Below are positions 54,978 through 63,252 of a DNA stretch of 64,000 bases, one piece after another. The notes under the pieces were generated by a model. It saw only the letters and a program-made list of their open reading frames with translations. It did not search any database and had not been told where the DNA came from. This DNA comes from Evansella sp. LMS18 (GTDB lineage: Bacteria; Bacillota; Bacilli; Bacillales; Salisediminibacteriaceae), in the NCBI RefSeq assembly GCF_024362785.1, contig NZ_CP093301.1, positions 868,001 through 932,000 of the forward strand. The letters run 5' to 3'. The stretch's first letter is position 1; each line of letters begins with the position of its first letter. Position numbers and translations under genes: made by a program.

Positions 54978-56108
54978 TTAGTTTCCTTCAATTTCCTCGA
55001 TTTCTTCTTCCAGCATGTCGAGGATCATTTCTGCATTATCTCCGCCGTTCTCACGGAAATAATCGCGTACAGGAATTGCAAGCTCACGGAACTGATCCCG
55101 CTCTTCCTCACTAAGCTCGTATACTTCCGTCGGATTATCAGTATCCTCTTCAATTAAGTCTAATGCTACTCCGTTTTGTTCTGCCTGAATTTCAAATGCT
55201 CGGTCACGCATTTCTTCTGTAGTTTCATCTATAAGCGCTCTTGTTTCTTCATCCAATCCTTCATAAAACTCAGTGTTTACAGTCGTCATTGTTACATAGT
55301 GGTTATGGCGGGACACAGTCAGATGTTCCTGAACCTCATTGAAGTTTGCATCTTCAATAAAGAACAATGGGTTTTCCTGCCCGTCAACAGCTCCTTGCTG
55401 AAGACCTGTGTAAAGTTCTCCCCAGCTCATCGCCGTTGGGTTAGCTCCATAAGCTTCATAAGAACGGAGAATTAATGGAGACTCCTGTGTTCTCATCTGG
55501 AAACCACTGAAATCATCTGGACTTTGCAGCGGGCTGCTTCCAGTCCAGGCCATCGCACCTTCCGTCCAGAATGCTAATGGCGTAATATTATGCTGTTCAT
55601 ATTGCTCACGAAGATGAACATTAATAGCTTCACTTTCATCTAAAATCTGCTGTGTAACTTCGTTGTCATCAGGGAAAAGGAACTGCAGTGCGAACAAGTT
55701 ACCTTCAGGTACAAGCGTACCAGTAAACCCTGGTGAGATGATTGCAAATTCTACAATTTGTGTCTGGAGCTGTTCAACCTGGTCAACTTCACTTCCAAGT
55801 TCTCCAAAGCCATATACATCGATAGTAATCTGGCCGCCTGATTTTTCATGAATCAGGTCAGCAAATTCTTCTGCGTAAACATACTGAACCTGGCCTTCCG
55901 TTTCCTCTGTTACAAAACGCCATTCATGAGGACCTCCGGTATATTCAGAACCGCCATTTGCGTCAGCGTTTCCATCATTATTTGTTTCAGCATTATTTGC
56001 ATTGCCATCAGCATTATTACCTGCGTCATTCCCATCGCCGCCACAAGCAGCAAGAACGAGGCCTAATGATAATAAACCGGCAAGCATCATACCTTTCTTC
56101 TTAAACAT
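54978..56108 (-). CDS. dctP: TRAP transporter solute-binding lipoprotein (DctP)
   Basis: I use the ATG at 56108 (GGGGGTATTATT before it), giving 376 residues. The lipobox is LVLAAC (Cys at about 21), followed by a D/N-rich linker (about 23-55). The DctP domain has EWRFVTEETEGQVQYVYAEEFADLI, the ligand-site Arg in GFQMRTQESPLIL and GAVDGQENPLFFI. It binds an organic acid, typically a C4-dicarboxylate or similar, outside the membrane. First in order is DctQ, then DctM, then this gene, so it is last in the operon. Confidence 0.93.
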   Translation of the reverse strand: MFKKKGMMLAGLLSLGLVLAACGGDGNDAGNNADGNANNAETNNDGNADANGGSEYTGGPHEWRFVTEETEGQVQYVYAEEFADLIHEKSGGQITIDVYGFGELGSEVDQVEQLQTQIVEFAIISPGFTGTLVPEGNLFALQFLFPDDNEVTQQILDESEAINVHLREQYEQHNITPLAFWTEGAMAWTGSSPLQSPDDFSGFQMRTQESPLILRSYEAYGANPTAMSWGELYTGLQQGAVDGQENPLFFIEDANFNEVQEHLTVSRHNHYVTMTTVNTEFYEGLDEETRALIDETTEEMRDRAFEIQAEQNGVALDLIEEDTDNPTEVYELSEEERDQFRELAIPVRDYFRENGGDNAEMILDMLEEEIEEIEGN

Positions 56109-56159
56109 AATAATACCCCCATAAAATTTTATTTTAAAGAATTCCACAACTTCTCTGCT

Positions 56160-57434
56160 TTAGAAAAGGTTGATTAAGAAGAGGGAAATATCTTCAAATA
56201 CAATAACAAGCACCCCGATAATCAACAGCATAACGATATAGGGTGGTGTTCCCCGGATAACATCTAAGTATGACTTGTTAAACACTGCGCTGGCGGTAAA
56301 TATATCCACCCCGAATGGCGGAGTCGCCGATCCCAACGCTGCCTGGAACGTAATTACTACCCCTAGGTGGACAGGGTCTATCCCCGCCTGCATTGCTACA
56401 GGATAGAATATAGGCGTTAAAATTAAAATTACTACTATTGGATCCACAAACATACAGCCTATGAAGAAAAACAGCGCTACGATGAATAGTACATACAAAG
56501 CTGTAGGGTCCGGCCCCATAACTGCATCAGTAAGCATTCTCGGGATCCTCGCAAAGGAAATTACCCAGGAAAACGCCTGGCCTCCTGCCACCAGGACAAA
56601 TACAGCCGAAGTGACAATCCCTGAAGAAAGGGCTATTTGCGGAATCGCGGAAAGCTTGATGGATCGGTAAATAAAAACTTCAAGAATAAGAGCGTATAAA
56701 ACTGAGATACCTGCAGCCTCCGTCGGGGTGAATTGTCCTGTATAAATACCCCCGACAATTATTACAGGGAATCCTAAAGGCAGTAAAGCTTTCAGAGTAA
56801 CTTTTCCCCTGTCTTTCCACAGCATTTTCTCCGCCAGTGGAATGTTGTAAATTTTTGCATGTATATAGGCATACGCTGCAAAGAATAAGAAAATCATTAC
56901 CCCCGGCCCGATACCGGCGATAAACAGATCCCCCACGGAAGTACCGGTAACTAATGCGTAAATAATCATCCCGATACTCGGAGGAATTAACAGGGCTACG
57001 TCACTGGCATTAATGATCAGCGCTATGGCGCTGGAATCTTTATAACCTACCTTAAGAAGCCTTTCCCGCATCGGTTTACCGATCGCAACTACAGTTGCCT
57101 GAGTGGATCCGGAAATTGAACCGAATAAAGTACAGGCGGCAGCTGTGGTAATCGCGTAACCACCTCTTAAGTGGCCTACAAAGGCCCCTACAAAGTCAAG
57201 AAGCCTGCGGGAGGTTCTCCCAGTGGACATAATGTCTGCTGCAAAGATAAATAACGGTACAGCAATCAATACATATGATGATATTCCTTCAACCATCTGC
57301 TGAACCATAATTGTTGGTTCGATAGCATCCATAAATAAGAACAGGATTACAAGCGGACCAACAATTAAGGGAATCATCATAGGAAGCCCCATAAGCAAAA
57401 GCAAAACCATGATTGCCAGCATTGTCCAAACCAT
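56160..57434 (-). CDS. dctM: TRAP transporter large permease (DctM)
   Basis: A 424-residue protein with about twelve helices. LLLMGLPMMIPLIVGPLVI, TLFGSISGSTQATVVAIGKPM, LIPPSIGMIIYALVTGTSVGDLFIAGIGPG and GCMFVDPIVVILILTPIFYPVA, ending in GSATPPFGVDIFTASAVF, are typical DctM blocks with Na+-site motifs. It is the Na+-driven transport subunit. It lies 25 bp after dctQ and 51 bp before dctP. Confidence 0.95.
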   Translation of the reverse strand: MVWTMLAIMVLLLLMGLPMMIPLIVGPLVILFLFMDAIEPTIMVQQMVEGISSYVLIAVPLFIFAADIMSTGRTSRRLLDFVGAFVGHLRGGYAITTAAACTLFGSISGSTQATVVAIGKPMRERLLKVGYKDSSAIALIINASDVALLIPPSIGMIIYALVTGTSVGDLFIAGIGPGVMIFLFFAAYAYIHAKIYNIPLAEKMLWKDRGKVTLKALLPLGFPVIIVGGIYTGQFTPTEAAGISVLYALILEVFIYRSIKLSAIPQIALSSGIVTSAVFVLVAGGQAFSWVISFARIPRMLTDAVMGPDPTALYVLFIVALFFFIGCMFVDPIVVILILTPIFYPVAMQAGIDPVHLGVVITFQAALGSATPPFGVDIFTASAVFNKSYLDVIRGTPPYIVMLLIIGVLVIVFEDISLFLINLF

Positions 57435-57459
57435 AATGGATTCCTTCCTGTCCTATTTT

Positions 57460-58005
57460 TTATTGTTCGTCATAGTCTTTTTTCTCTTCCGCAAGGTAAA
57501 CTTCTTTATTGCGGATATTCACTACCATATTACGTATAAATTGAATTCCGCCGATTGCCAGCCCGATTGGCAGTGCCACTACCATTAGCCAGAACGGAAA
57601 CTCAAGAGCCGCTGTAGTACGCCCTGATTGGTAAATTCCATATGTATAAAGAAAGGCGTAATAAGAAACGACGAATAAAACAATTGCAGTGATTAGTGGA
57701 TTTATAATCGCCAAAGCTTTCTTTACAGGTTTAGGAGAAAGGTCAAATAACGCCGACATACTAATATGCCTCCCCTTTCTTGCTGCATAGCTTATCCCCA
57801 TAAATGTAGCGACGATAACACTTAAACGGCTGATCTCAGCAGCAAAATGCCAGCTCTGCCCGGTAATCATCCTGTTAATGACATTTCCCACTGTCATGAA
57901 AGAAATAATAATTATTGACCAGCTCAAAATAAACTTTTCCAGAGTATGAAGGCCGGAATCCAGAAATCTGAATACTTTACCAGTCCCTTTTTTTAATGAC
58001 GACAT
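57460..58005 (-). CDS. dctQ: TRAP transporter small permease (DctQ)
   Basis: A 181-residue protein with four helices. FILSWSIIIISFMTVGNVINRMITGQSWHFAAEISRLSVIVATFMGISYAARKGRHISM carries the conserved Glu-Ile-Ser and the Arg-Lys-Gly-Arg-His motif of DctQ. It forms the membrane complex with DctM. First gene of the dctQ-dctM-dctP operon, which is preceded by more than 500 bp of non-coding sequence. Confidence 0.93.
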   Translation of the reverse strand: MSSLKKGTGKVFRFLDSGLHTLEKFILSWSIIIISFMTVGNVINRMITGQSWHFAAEISRLSVIVATFMGISYAARKGRHISMSALFDLSPKPVKKALAIINPLITAIVLFVVSYYAFLYTYGIYQSGRTTAALEFPFWLMVVALPIGLAIGGIQFIRNMVVNIRNKEVYLAEEKKDYDEQ

Positions 58006-58571
58006 TTTTGCGGACCTCCCAACGTCCGTATCCCTCCTCTATTTTCCACACTGAAAAGAAATGTTTTCCGCCTGGTTTACTAGGATATGGAATTGTGACT
58101 AGTACGTATGTACCTTCTTTATTTCAAAAACTAAGTAACTCCGCACTTATAAGCGCTGCCATCGACTTTTAAACATCGATTCGCTATTAAATATGATATA
58201 GCAACGGGTTAGTTAACACAAAAAGGAAACTATTAGATATTTCCGCATTATTCTGAATATGGCTTTATGAAAAGCCATAAAGTCATAACTATGTAAAAAT
58301 CCTAGCTTCATCTCGCATATCCTCTAAAATAAACAGGTGTAAATTTTATTTACCCGGTCCTTTCTTCTCATAAACCACTTTTCATGTATATTTATATGAG
58401 ACTTTTCACTAAAACCTCGATTTGTTTCATTTTCATTTAATGTTTTCAAGGAAGCGCAATACAGAAAAAAATTATGATATAATGAACGGTGCTATTGAAA
58501 ATGATAAGATTATTAAAGAATGGATATTGGGTAAAACAAATGTAAGACAACTGTAGAAAGGACAATCATTT
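58006..58571. other. Divergent intergenic region between dctQ and yuiD
   Basis: About 565 bp, AT-rich. I see one short hairpin (TATGGCTTTATGAAAAGCCATA, near 58258-58279) and a TATAAT-like element (ATGATATAATG near 58474) that could start yuiD transcription. No gene recognised. Confidence 0.5.
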
Positions 58572-59048
58572 ATGGAACTATTTACAAACTTCCCTCTTTG
58601 GGCTGCACTTACAGCAATCGCACTCGCCCAGTTTATTAAAGTACCTCTACAGTATATTGCTACAAGGCAATTTGACTGGACTTTAATCACAAGCACAGGT
58701 GGTATGCCCAGTTCCCACTCCGGAGCAGTGACTGCCCTTTCCACTGCTATTGCTCTGCAATATGGTCTGGACTCGCCTTTGTTTGCCATCTGCGCAATAT
58801 TCGGTATTATCGTGATGTTTGATGCTACTGGTGTACGCTGGCATGCCGGAGAACAGGCTACTGTACTGAACAGACTTGTCACAGACTTCAATAAACTTAC
58901 AGATAATATGAAAACCTGGCCGGAAAAAGAGGAACAGGAAAAACGTAAAGAACTGAAAGAACTGCTGGGGCACCAACCAATCGAAGTATTTTTCGGAGGA
59001 CTTCTTGGGATTGTGTTAACATTGATACTTCATGCGGTGTTATTCTGA
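58572..59048 (+). CDS. yuiD: Divergent PAP2-family membrane protein (YuiD, DUF212)
   Basis: A 158-residue protein. The DUF212 motifs FPLWAALTAIALAQFIKVPLQY, TSTGGMPSSHSGAVTALSTAIAL and MFDATGVRWHAGEQATVLN are present, with a K/E-rich segment before the last helix. The GMPSSHS block resembles part of the PAP2 phosphatase site. No reaction is established. GAAAGGAC lies before the ATG. It keeps its order relative to yuiC, on the opposite strand. Confidence 0.92.
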   Translation: MELFTNFPLWAALTAIALAQFIKVPLQYIATRQFDWTLITSTGGMPSSHSGAVTALSTAIALQYGLDSPLFAICAIFGIIVMFDATGVRWHAGEQATVLNRLVTDFNKLTDNMKTWPEKEEQEKRKELKELLGHQPIEVFFGGLLGIVLTLILHAVLF

Positions 59049-59052
59049 TTAC

Positions 59053-59097
59053 CTAAAAAGCAGCTGCCATTAATAAATGATGGCAGCTGCTTTTTTA
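59053..59097. terminator. Bidirectional terminator between yuiD and yuiC
   Basis: AAAAAGCAGCTGCCAT and ATGGCAGCTGCTTTTTT around a nine-base AT loop. Confidence 0.9.
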
Positions 59098-59149
59098 TAG
59101 TATGTTTTTTTGGAACGCCCCATTTGCCGGGAACCACACAAGAGACGAA

Positions 59150-59866
59150 TCAAGAAGCATCTAAATCTGTAATTTGCCTGCGGAATACCTGCATAGCCTC
59201 ATCTTCATTCAGCATAATTAAATCATCTTCTGTCAGCATTCCATTTCCTTCTTCAACGATATAAACTTCCAGGGACTTTTTCCCCCACTGGTCATAAACA
59301 TCCTGCACTGTTTCATAATATAAATCGATTTTGTTCCCTTTAATAGCTGATCCAGTATCGGCCACAACTCCATACCCGTACCCAGGTATAAACAATATGG
59401 TTCCTATTGGCAGTACATCCGGATCTGCTGCTACCGTCGAAAACAAATCCCGCTTCACTTTTACACCTGAATAAGTAATTCCGTATTGGGGATGTCCCTC
59501 TGTTTTGCCTGTTGATTCATAACCAGCTGTATATCCTGTCGCAATGACTTCAAGAGACGGGAATACGGACCAGTCTCTCGAATTTTCCAGAGTTACTTCA
59601 TTATCATCAGCTGTAATATCATAAGATAACGTTTGAGTGATTGGTATTTCTTCTGAGCTTGTAATCCGGTAATTCCCTGGTCTCACTCGCAAATTACTTC
59701 CATTGAGTTCCGACTGCTCTTTTTTCCAGAGAAACTCCTGGTTACCGTACCATGTCCTTAACTGTTCCTGATTTACATTAGTGACCGAGCTGAAGGTAGT
59801 ATATAATGCGCCCAGCAACAACGCTGCCATAAAACAGGTTTTCAGCAGCTTTTGTATCCTTTGCAT
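59150..59866 (-). CDS. yuiC: 3D-domain protein (YuiC-like)
   Basis: I use the ATG at 59866 (AGAGGAG upstream), giving 238 residues. A membrane anchor or signal is at about 7-26. The C-terminal 3D domain, related to the lytic enzyme MltA, has [49 protein letters not shown] and [18 protein letters not shown] with the three conserved Asp residues. Such Sps-type domains cut or bind peptidoglycan glycans. Exported to the wall. Matches yuiC beside yuiD in B. subtilis. Confidence 0.9.
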   Translation of the reverse strand: MQRIQKLLKTCFMAALLLGALYTTFSSVTNVNQEQLRTWYGNQEFLWKKEQSELNGSNLRVRPGNYRITSSEEIPITQTLSYDITADDNEVTLENSRDWSVFPSLEVIATGYTAGYESTGKTEGHPQYGITYSGVKVKRDLFSTVAADPDVLPIGTILFIPGYGYGVVADTGSAIKGNKIDLYYETVQDVYDQWGKKSLEVYIVEEGNGMLTEDDLIMLNEDEAMQVFRRQITDLDAS

Positions 59867-59942
59867 TTCTTCCACTCCTCTCACTTTGACAGCCTTTCCT
59901 AAAGCAAGAGGAATTATACAAATACAAGACTCCTGAAATAAA

Positions 59943-59973
59943 GAAAAACCTGGCAAGAACCATGCCAGGTTAT
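59943..59973 (-). terminator. Hairpin upstream of yuiC
   Basis: AACCTGGCA and TGCCAGGTT around seven bases; T-rich on the minus strand (TTTTTC). It would stop transcripts arriving from the AbgT gene. Confidence 0.7.
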
Positions 59974-60099
59974 CCTTTCAAATGAATCAATTTCATAATT
60001 CAAGATTTTCATCATTAATACGACCTTTTCTTAGATTGTTACTATATTGTTCGATTTACGCTTCAGACGGACGCGTTCTGCGGGCACGGCTTCAACTAA

Positions 60100-60260
60100 T
60101 TTTTGACGACTGAACGCCGTCAAAAATGGATTTTCAGCTCGCGCTATTCCCGCAAGAACGAGCATCTTCTTCACCGCAAATGCATCGAGTTGTCTCGACG
60201 TATATTCTCCGGAGCTAAGCTGGCAGAGGAAGAGACAGTCACCGCCGTCTGACGCTGCCA
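60100..60260 (+). repeat. tRNA-linked repeat family, copy D (no tRNA adjacent)
   Basis: The plus strand has ACGAGC (60159), ATGCATCGAGTTGTCTCGACG (60181-60201), GAGCTAAGC and GGCAGAGGAAGAGACAG, the reverse complement orientation of the cores beside tRNA-Ala, -Lys and -Gly. A hairpin (TTTTTGACG/CGTCAAAAA, 60099-60127) lies beside it. No tRNA gene or fragment is visible here. Confidence 0.7.
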
Positions 60261-60329
60261 TCAAAACGTTCGGCTTTTTTGATTCGAAGCCTATATATGA
60301 GATTCATTCAAATATTAAAACTAAGCAAC

Positions 60330-61853
60330 TTAATTATAGAAGATTGGAGCATTCGGGCCTAAATCAATACCTGTAAGCATCCAGATCACGAGCATAAGCA
60401 CCCACATAATAGTAAACGCAATAGAGTAAGGAATCATGGTGGAAATAAGCGTCCCAATTCCTACTTTCCTGTCGTACTTTTGTGCGAACGCAATTACGAT
60501 AGCGAAATATGGCATCAGTGGAGAGATAACGTTTGTCGTTGAATCCGCGATTCTGTACGCTAACTGCGTCATCTCAGGAGAGATTCCTGTACCCATCATC
60601 ATTGGTACGAAGACAGGAGCCATCAGAGCCCATTTCGCAGAGGCGCTTCCAATGAACAAGTTGATAATACCAGCGATCAAAATGAATAAAAGAATCAGCG
60701 GCAGTCCGCCAAGACCTGATGCTTCAAGGAGTTCTGCCCCTCTGACAGCCATTACAAGTCCAAGGTTTGTTTCATTGAAGTAAGCAATGAATTGTCCAGC
60801 CACGAAAGCAAGAACTATATAAGCTCCCATTGCAGCCATAGTATCTGAAAGCTGGTTAGCGACATCTTTGTCATTTTTAATTTCTTCTGTCAGTTTTCCA
60901 TATACATACCCAGGAATAAAGAACATGATTAGGATGACTGGAACTAATGAGCTGAAGAAAGGAGACTGAAGAACTTCCCCTTCTGGCCCTCTTAGTGGTC
61001 CCCACTCAGGTACGATCAGCAGAGCAATTCCAATAATAGTTACCAGGAACGCAATACCAGCGCCGATCAGTCCTTTCTTTTCCACACCAGTAAGACCTTC
61101 TGCCTTTTCTTCCACGCCTCCCTTATATTTGCCAAGACGCGGTTCAACTATTTTTTCTGTAACGAAAGTTCCGACAATTGTCAGTACGATAACAGATACA
61201 ATGAGAAAATAATAGTTCATTGCTATGTTCATGCCCTCTGCATAAACAGGATCCCATGTAGCGGCAGCCTGAATAGTAAGCTCCCCTAACAGCGGATCAA
61301 GTGAGGTTGGCAGCAGGTTAGCACTGAAGCCCGCAGATACACCGGCGAAAGCTGCAGCCAGCCCGGCAAGAGGATGTCTGCCTAACCCGGCGAAAAGCAC
61401 CGCACCAAGCGGAGTTAATACTACATACCCTGCGTCTGCAGCCATGCTTGACATGATACCGCCAAAAACAAGCGCAGCGGTTATCAGCTGTTTTGGCACA
61501 GACATGACAAGCGCCCTCAGAGCAGCAGTAATCAAACCGGAACGTTCAGCAATTCCAATACCAAGCATTGTAACAAGAACTGTTCCTAATGGAGCAAAGT
61601 TCACAAAGTTACTGACGGTATTTTCAAAAATATACTGAATTCCTTCCACACTCATAAGACTTTGTACTTCTATTATCTCATCATTCTCCGGGCTCGGATG
61701 CTGAACAGCTGTACCCAGAGCACCGAATACTCCTGATGCAAGAATAACGAGCAAAGCAAATATTGCGAATAATGTAACAGGGTGAGGCAGTTTATTCCCT
61801 ACTCTCTCAACTGTATCAAGCGAGCGGAGAACAAATCCCTTGTTTTCCTTCAC
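60330..61853 (-). CDS. AbgT-family transporter
   Basis: I use the GTG at 61853 (GGGAGG eight bases upstream), giving 507 residues; an upstream ATG has no site. About eleven helices and the family blocks GNKLPHPVTLFAIFALLVIL, SSMAADAGYVVLTPLGAVLFAGLGRHPLAGLAAAFAGVSAGFSANLLP and SASAKWALMAPVFVPMMM, then TNVISPLMPYFAIV, are present. The family imports p-aminobenzoyl-glutamate or exports sulfonamide-type drugs. No abgAB-like peptidase gene is adjacent, so the substrate is open. It interrupts the yuiC-yuiB neighbourhood. Confidence 0.92.
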   Translation of the reverse strand: MKENKGFVLRSLDTVERVGNKLPHPVTLFAIFALLVILASGVFGALGTAVQHPSPENDEIIEVQSLMSVEGIQYIFENTVSNFVNFAPLGTVLVTMLGIGIAERSGLITAALRALVMSVPKQLITAALVFGGIMSSMAADAGYVVLTPLGAVLFAGLGRHPLAGLAAAFAGVSAGFSANLLPTSLDPLLGELTIQAAATWDPVYAEGMNIAMNYYFLIVSVIVLTIVGTFVTEKIVEPRLGKYKGGVEEKAEGLTGVEKKGLIGAGIAFLVTIIGIALLIVPEWGPLRGPEGEVLQSPFFSSLVPVILIMFFIPGYVYGKLTEEIKNDKDVANQLSDTMAAMGAYIVLAFVAGQFIAYFNETNLGLVMAVRGAELLEASGLGGLPLILLFILIAGIINLFIGSASAKWALMAPVFVPMMMGTGISPEMTQLAYRIADSTTNVISPLMPYFAIVIAFAQKYDRKVGIGTLISTMIPYSIAFTIMWVLMLVIWMLTGIDLGPNAPIFYN

Positions 61854-62088
61854 TTTAAATTCCTCCCTTTTCACTAGTGACTTGTTGATTATAAGCAATT
61901 AATAATCTGGATAAAAGCCGTTTCTTAATATCCGGAATAGAATAAATCTTCAAGGAATACAGAAAACATTAATTAGCTCATCAATTAATAGGGAAATCTG
62001 TGGTCTTATTAAGCACTCAGGAGATGCGGGCCCGCCCTGACCTTTTTATATTTTCACTGTATTGGAAGAAAATACTTATGTCCAAAAA

Positions 62089-62114
62089 AAAATAGCTTCC
62101 CCTCAGGAAAGCTA
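62089..62114 (-). terminator. Terminator of yuiB
   Basis: AGCTTTCC, TGAG, GGGAAGCT then nine T residues on the minus strand; overlaps the yuiB stop codon. Confidence 0.85.
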
Positions 62115-62435
62115 AAACATTCTGTATCCTCTATCTCTCAGCATTCGTATTGCGATCCCTGAAAGAACTGCTCCTATAAAACCAGAGAGCAAAATAATAA
62201 TATCTGCAGTTTTAAGAGAAATTAATTGATTTCCAAGAGTCGGGAAAGCTTCTCCCGGATTAGTAAAATACGCCAGAATACCTGACTGGTCTACAATAAA
62301 AAAGATAACAATCGGATATATTACAGCCATCGTCCATGTGGAACGGAGAACCATATTTAATATAAAACCAATTCCAAAGAACAGTACAAAATAAAGAACG
62401 ATAGCAATAATTAATTGTGGCAGCTGTAATTCCAT
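62112..62435 (-). CDS. yuiB: YuiB-like membrane protein
   Basis: The ATG at 62435 has GGAGG nine bases upstream (a GTG two codons earlier is possible), giving 107 residues. Three membrane helices: LIIAIVLYFVLFFGIGFILNM, WTMAVIYPIVIFFIVDQSG and TADIIILLSGFIGAVLSGIAI. The last is followed by RMLRDRGYRMF, typical of YuiB. Function unknown. It sits next to yuiA and the NDH-2 gene, as in B. subtilis. Confidence 0.88.
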   Translation of the reverse strand: MELQLPQLIIAIVLYFVLFFGIGFILNMVLRSTWTMAVIYPIVIFFIVDQSGILAYFTNPGEAFPTLGNQLISLKTADIIILLSGFIGAVLSGIAIRMLRDRGYRMF

Positions 62436-62575
62436 GTACACTCACCTCCAAGGCACCATAAACTAGTTTACTCAATCCATTTTATACAGTCAATCTCTAA
62501 AACCCAGGAAGGTGGCAGCCGGCTTATTTTAGCACTGCCAGCTGTTTATTATTTACAAGTAATTATACTAATAAA

Positions 62576-62693
62576 GTGAACCTTCAATCAGTGGGGGTAC
62601 TCATCCCCCATTGAGTGTTAGCTGATCTTCGCTTCCACTCCTGTTTTGGGGCGGGAGTTTTACGGACGGTTACATCGGGATAAACAGCAATAA
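62576..62693 (-). repeat. CCGATGTAACCGTCCG intergenic repeat, copy 2 (inverted)
   Basis: Reads GTGAACCTTCAATCAGTGGG ... GTTAGCTGATCTTCGCTTCC ... GAGTTTTACGGACGGTTACATCGGGATAAA in pieces shared with 31807-31933. The stem GGGGGTACTCATCCCCC is the most obvious structure. Lies between yuiB and yuiA. Confidence 0.75.
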
Positions 62694-62717
62694 ACCCTCT
62701 TTTTAAAAGAGGGTTAG
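62691..62717 (-). terminator. Terminator of yuiA
   Basis: AACCCTCTTTT and AAAAGAGGGTT, a short perfect stem 14 bp after the yuiA stop. Confidence 0.75.
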
Positions 62718-62730
62718 TTAAAGTAAAATG

Positions 62731-62868
62731 TTATCTTTTTGTACGTTTCTGACCTGAGCCATGACAGTTATCACATGTTTCGGAGCCGCCAAGCAGCAGT
62801 TGAAAATACCCTTTCCCGGTGCAGTACGGACAATCGGTTGGTTTTAAATCTCTTTTACGCAGAGCCAT
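62731..62868 (-). CDS. yuiA: YuiA-like zinc-ribbon small protein (45 residues)
   Basis: The ATG at 62868 follows AAAAGGAGGAG. The 45-residue product has two Cys pairs, DCPYCTGKGYF and TCDNCHGSGQ, the CxxCxGxG pattern of a DnaJ-type zinc ribbon, within a basic protein (ends RTKR). It lies between yuiB and the NDH-2 gene, exactly where B. subtilis has yuiA. Function unknown; nucleic-acid or protein binding is plausible. Confidence 0.88.
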   Translation of the reverse strand: MALRKRDLKPTDCPYCTGKGYFQLLLGGSETCDNCHGSGQKRTKR

Positions 62869-63184
62869 GATGACTCCTCCTTTTCTGTGAATTATTTTCT
62901 GAAGTTTCTGATAATATATCAGCTTTAGGATTAATTGAAAAGGAGCAAATTAAGACCGTATGAGCCATGTAAGCGCAATCATCTTTCGAATAGTTAATTA
63001 TACTCTTCTAATTTAACGTTTTCTGCTTTTTTCAAAAAGTTCCTTGGTCTGTCTTTAAAAGAAATAGCGATGGAGGAGTGGATTAGCCAATAAACATTGC
63101 ACTTGCGGTTCCTCCTTCCGCGCGGAAATCTGCAAATATGCCCAATTGCTAAACAGGTAGATAAGTCGTACAAGAAAACAAAGA

Positions 63185-63213
63185 AAACGCCTGGAAAAGT
63201 CCAGGCGCAGTTG
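63185..63213 (-). terminator. Terminator of the NDH-2 gene
   Basis: CGCCTGGA, CTTT, TCCAGGCG then TTTTC on the minus strand. Confidence 0.85.
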
Positions 63214-63252
63214 TTTGCTATTTAAAATATTATTTATGGCAGATATCCTTAA

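Noticed and set aside
60031-60264. 77-codon minus-strand frame
   Set aside because: It overlaps the repeat core D and has no start signal; the repeat explains it.
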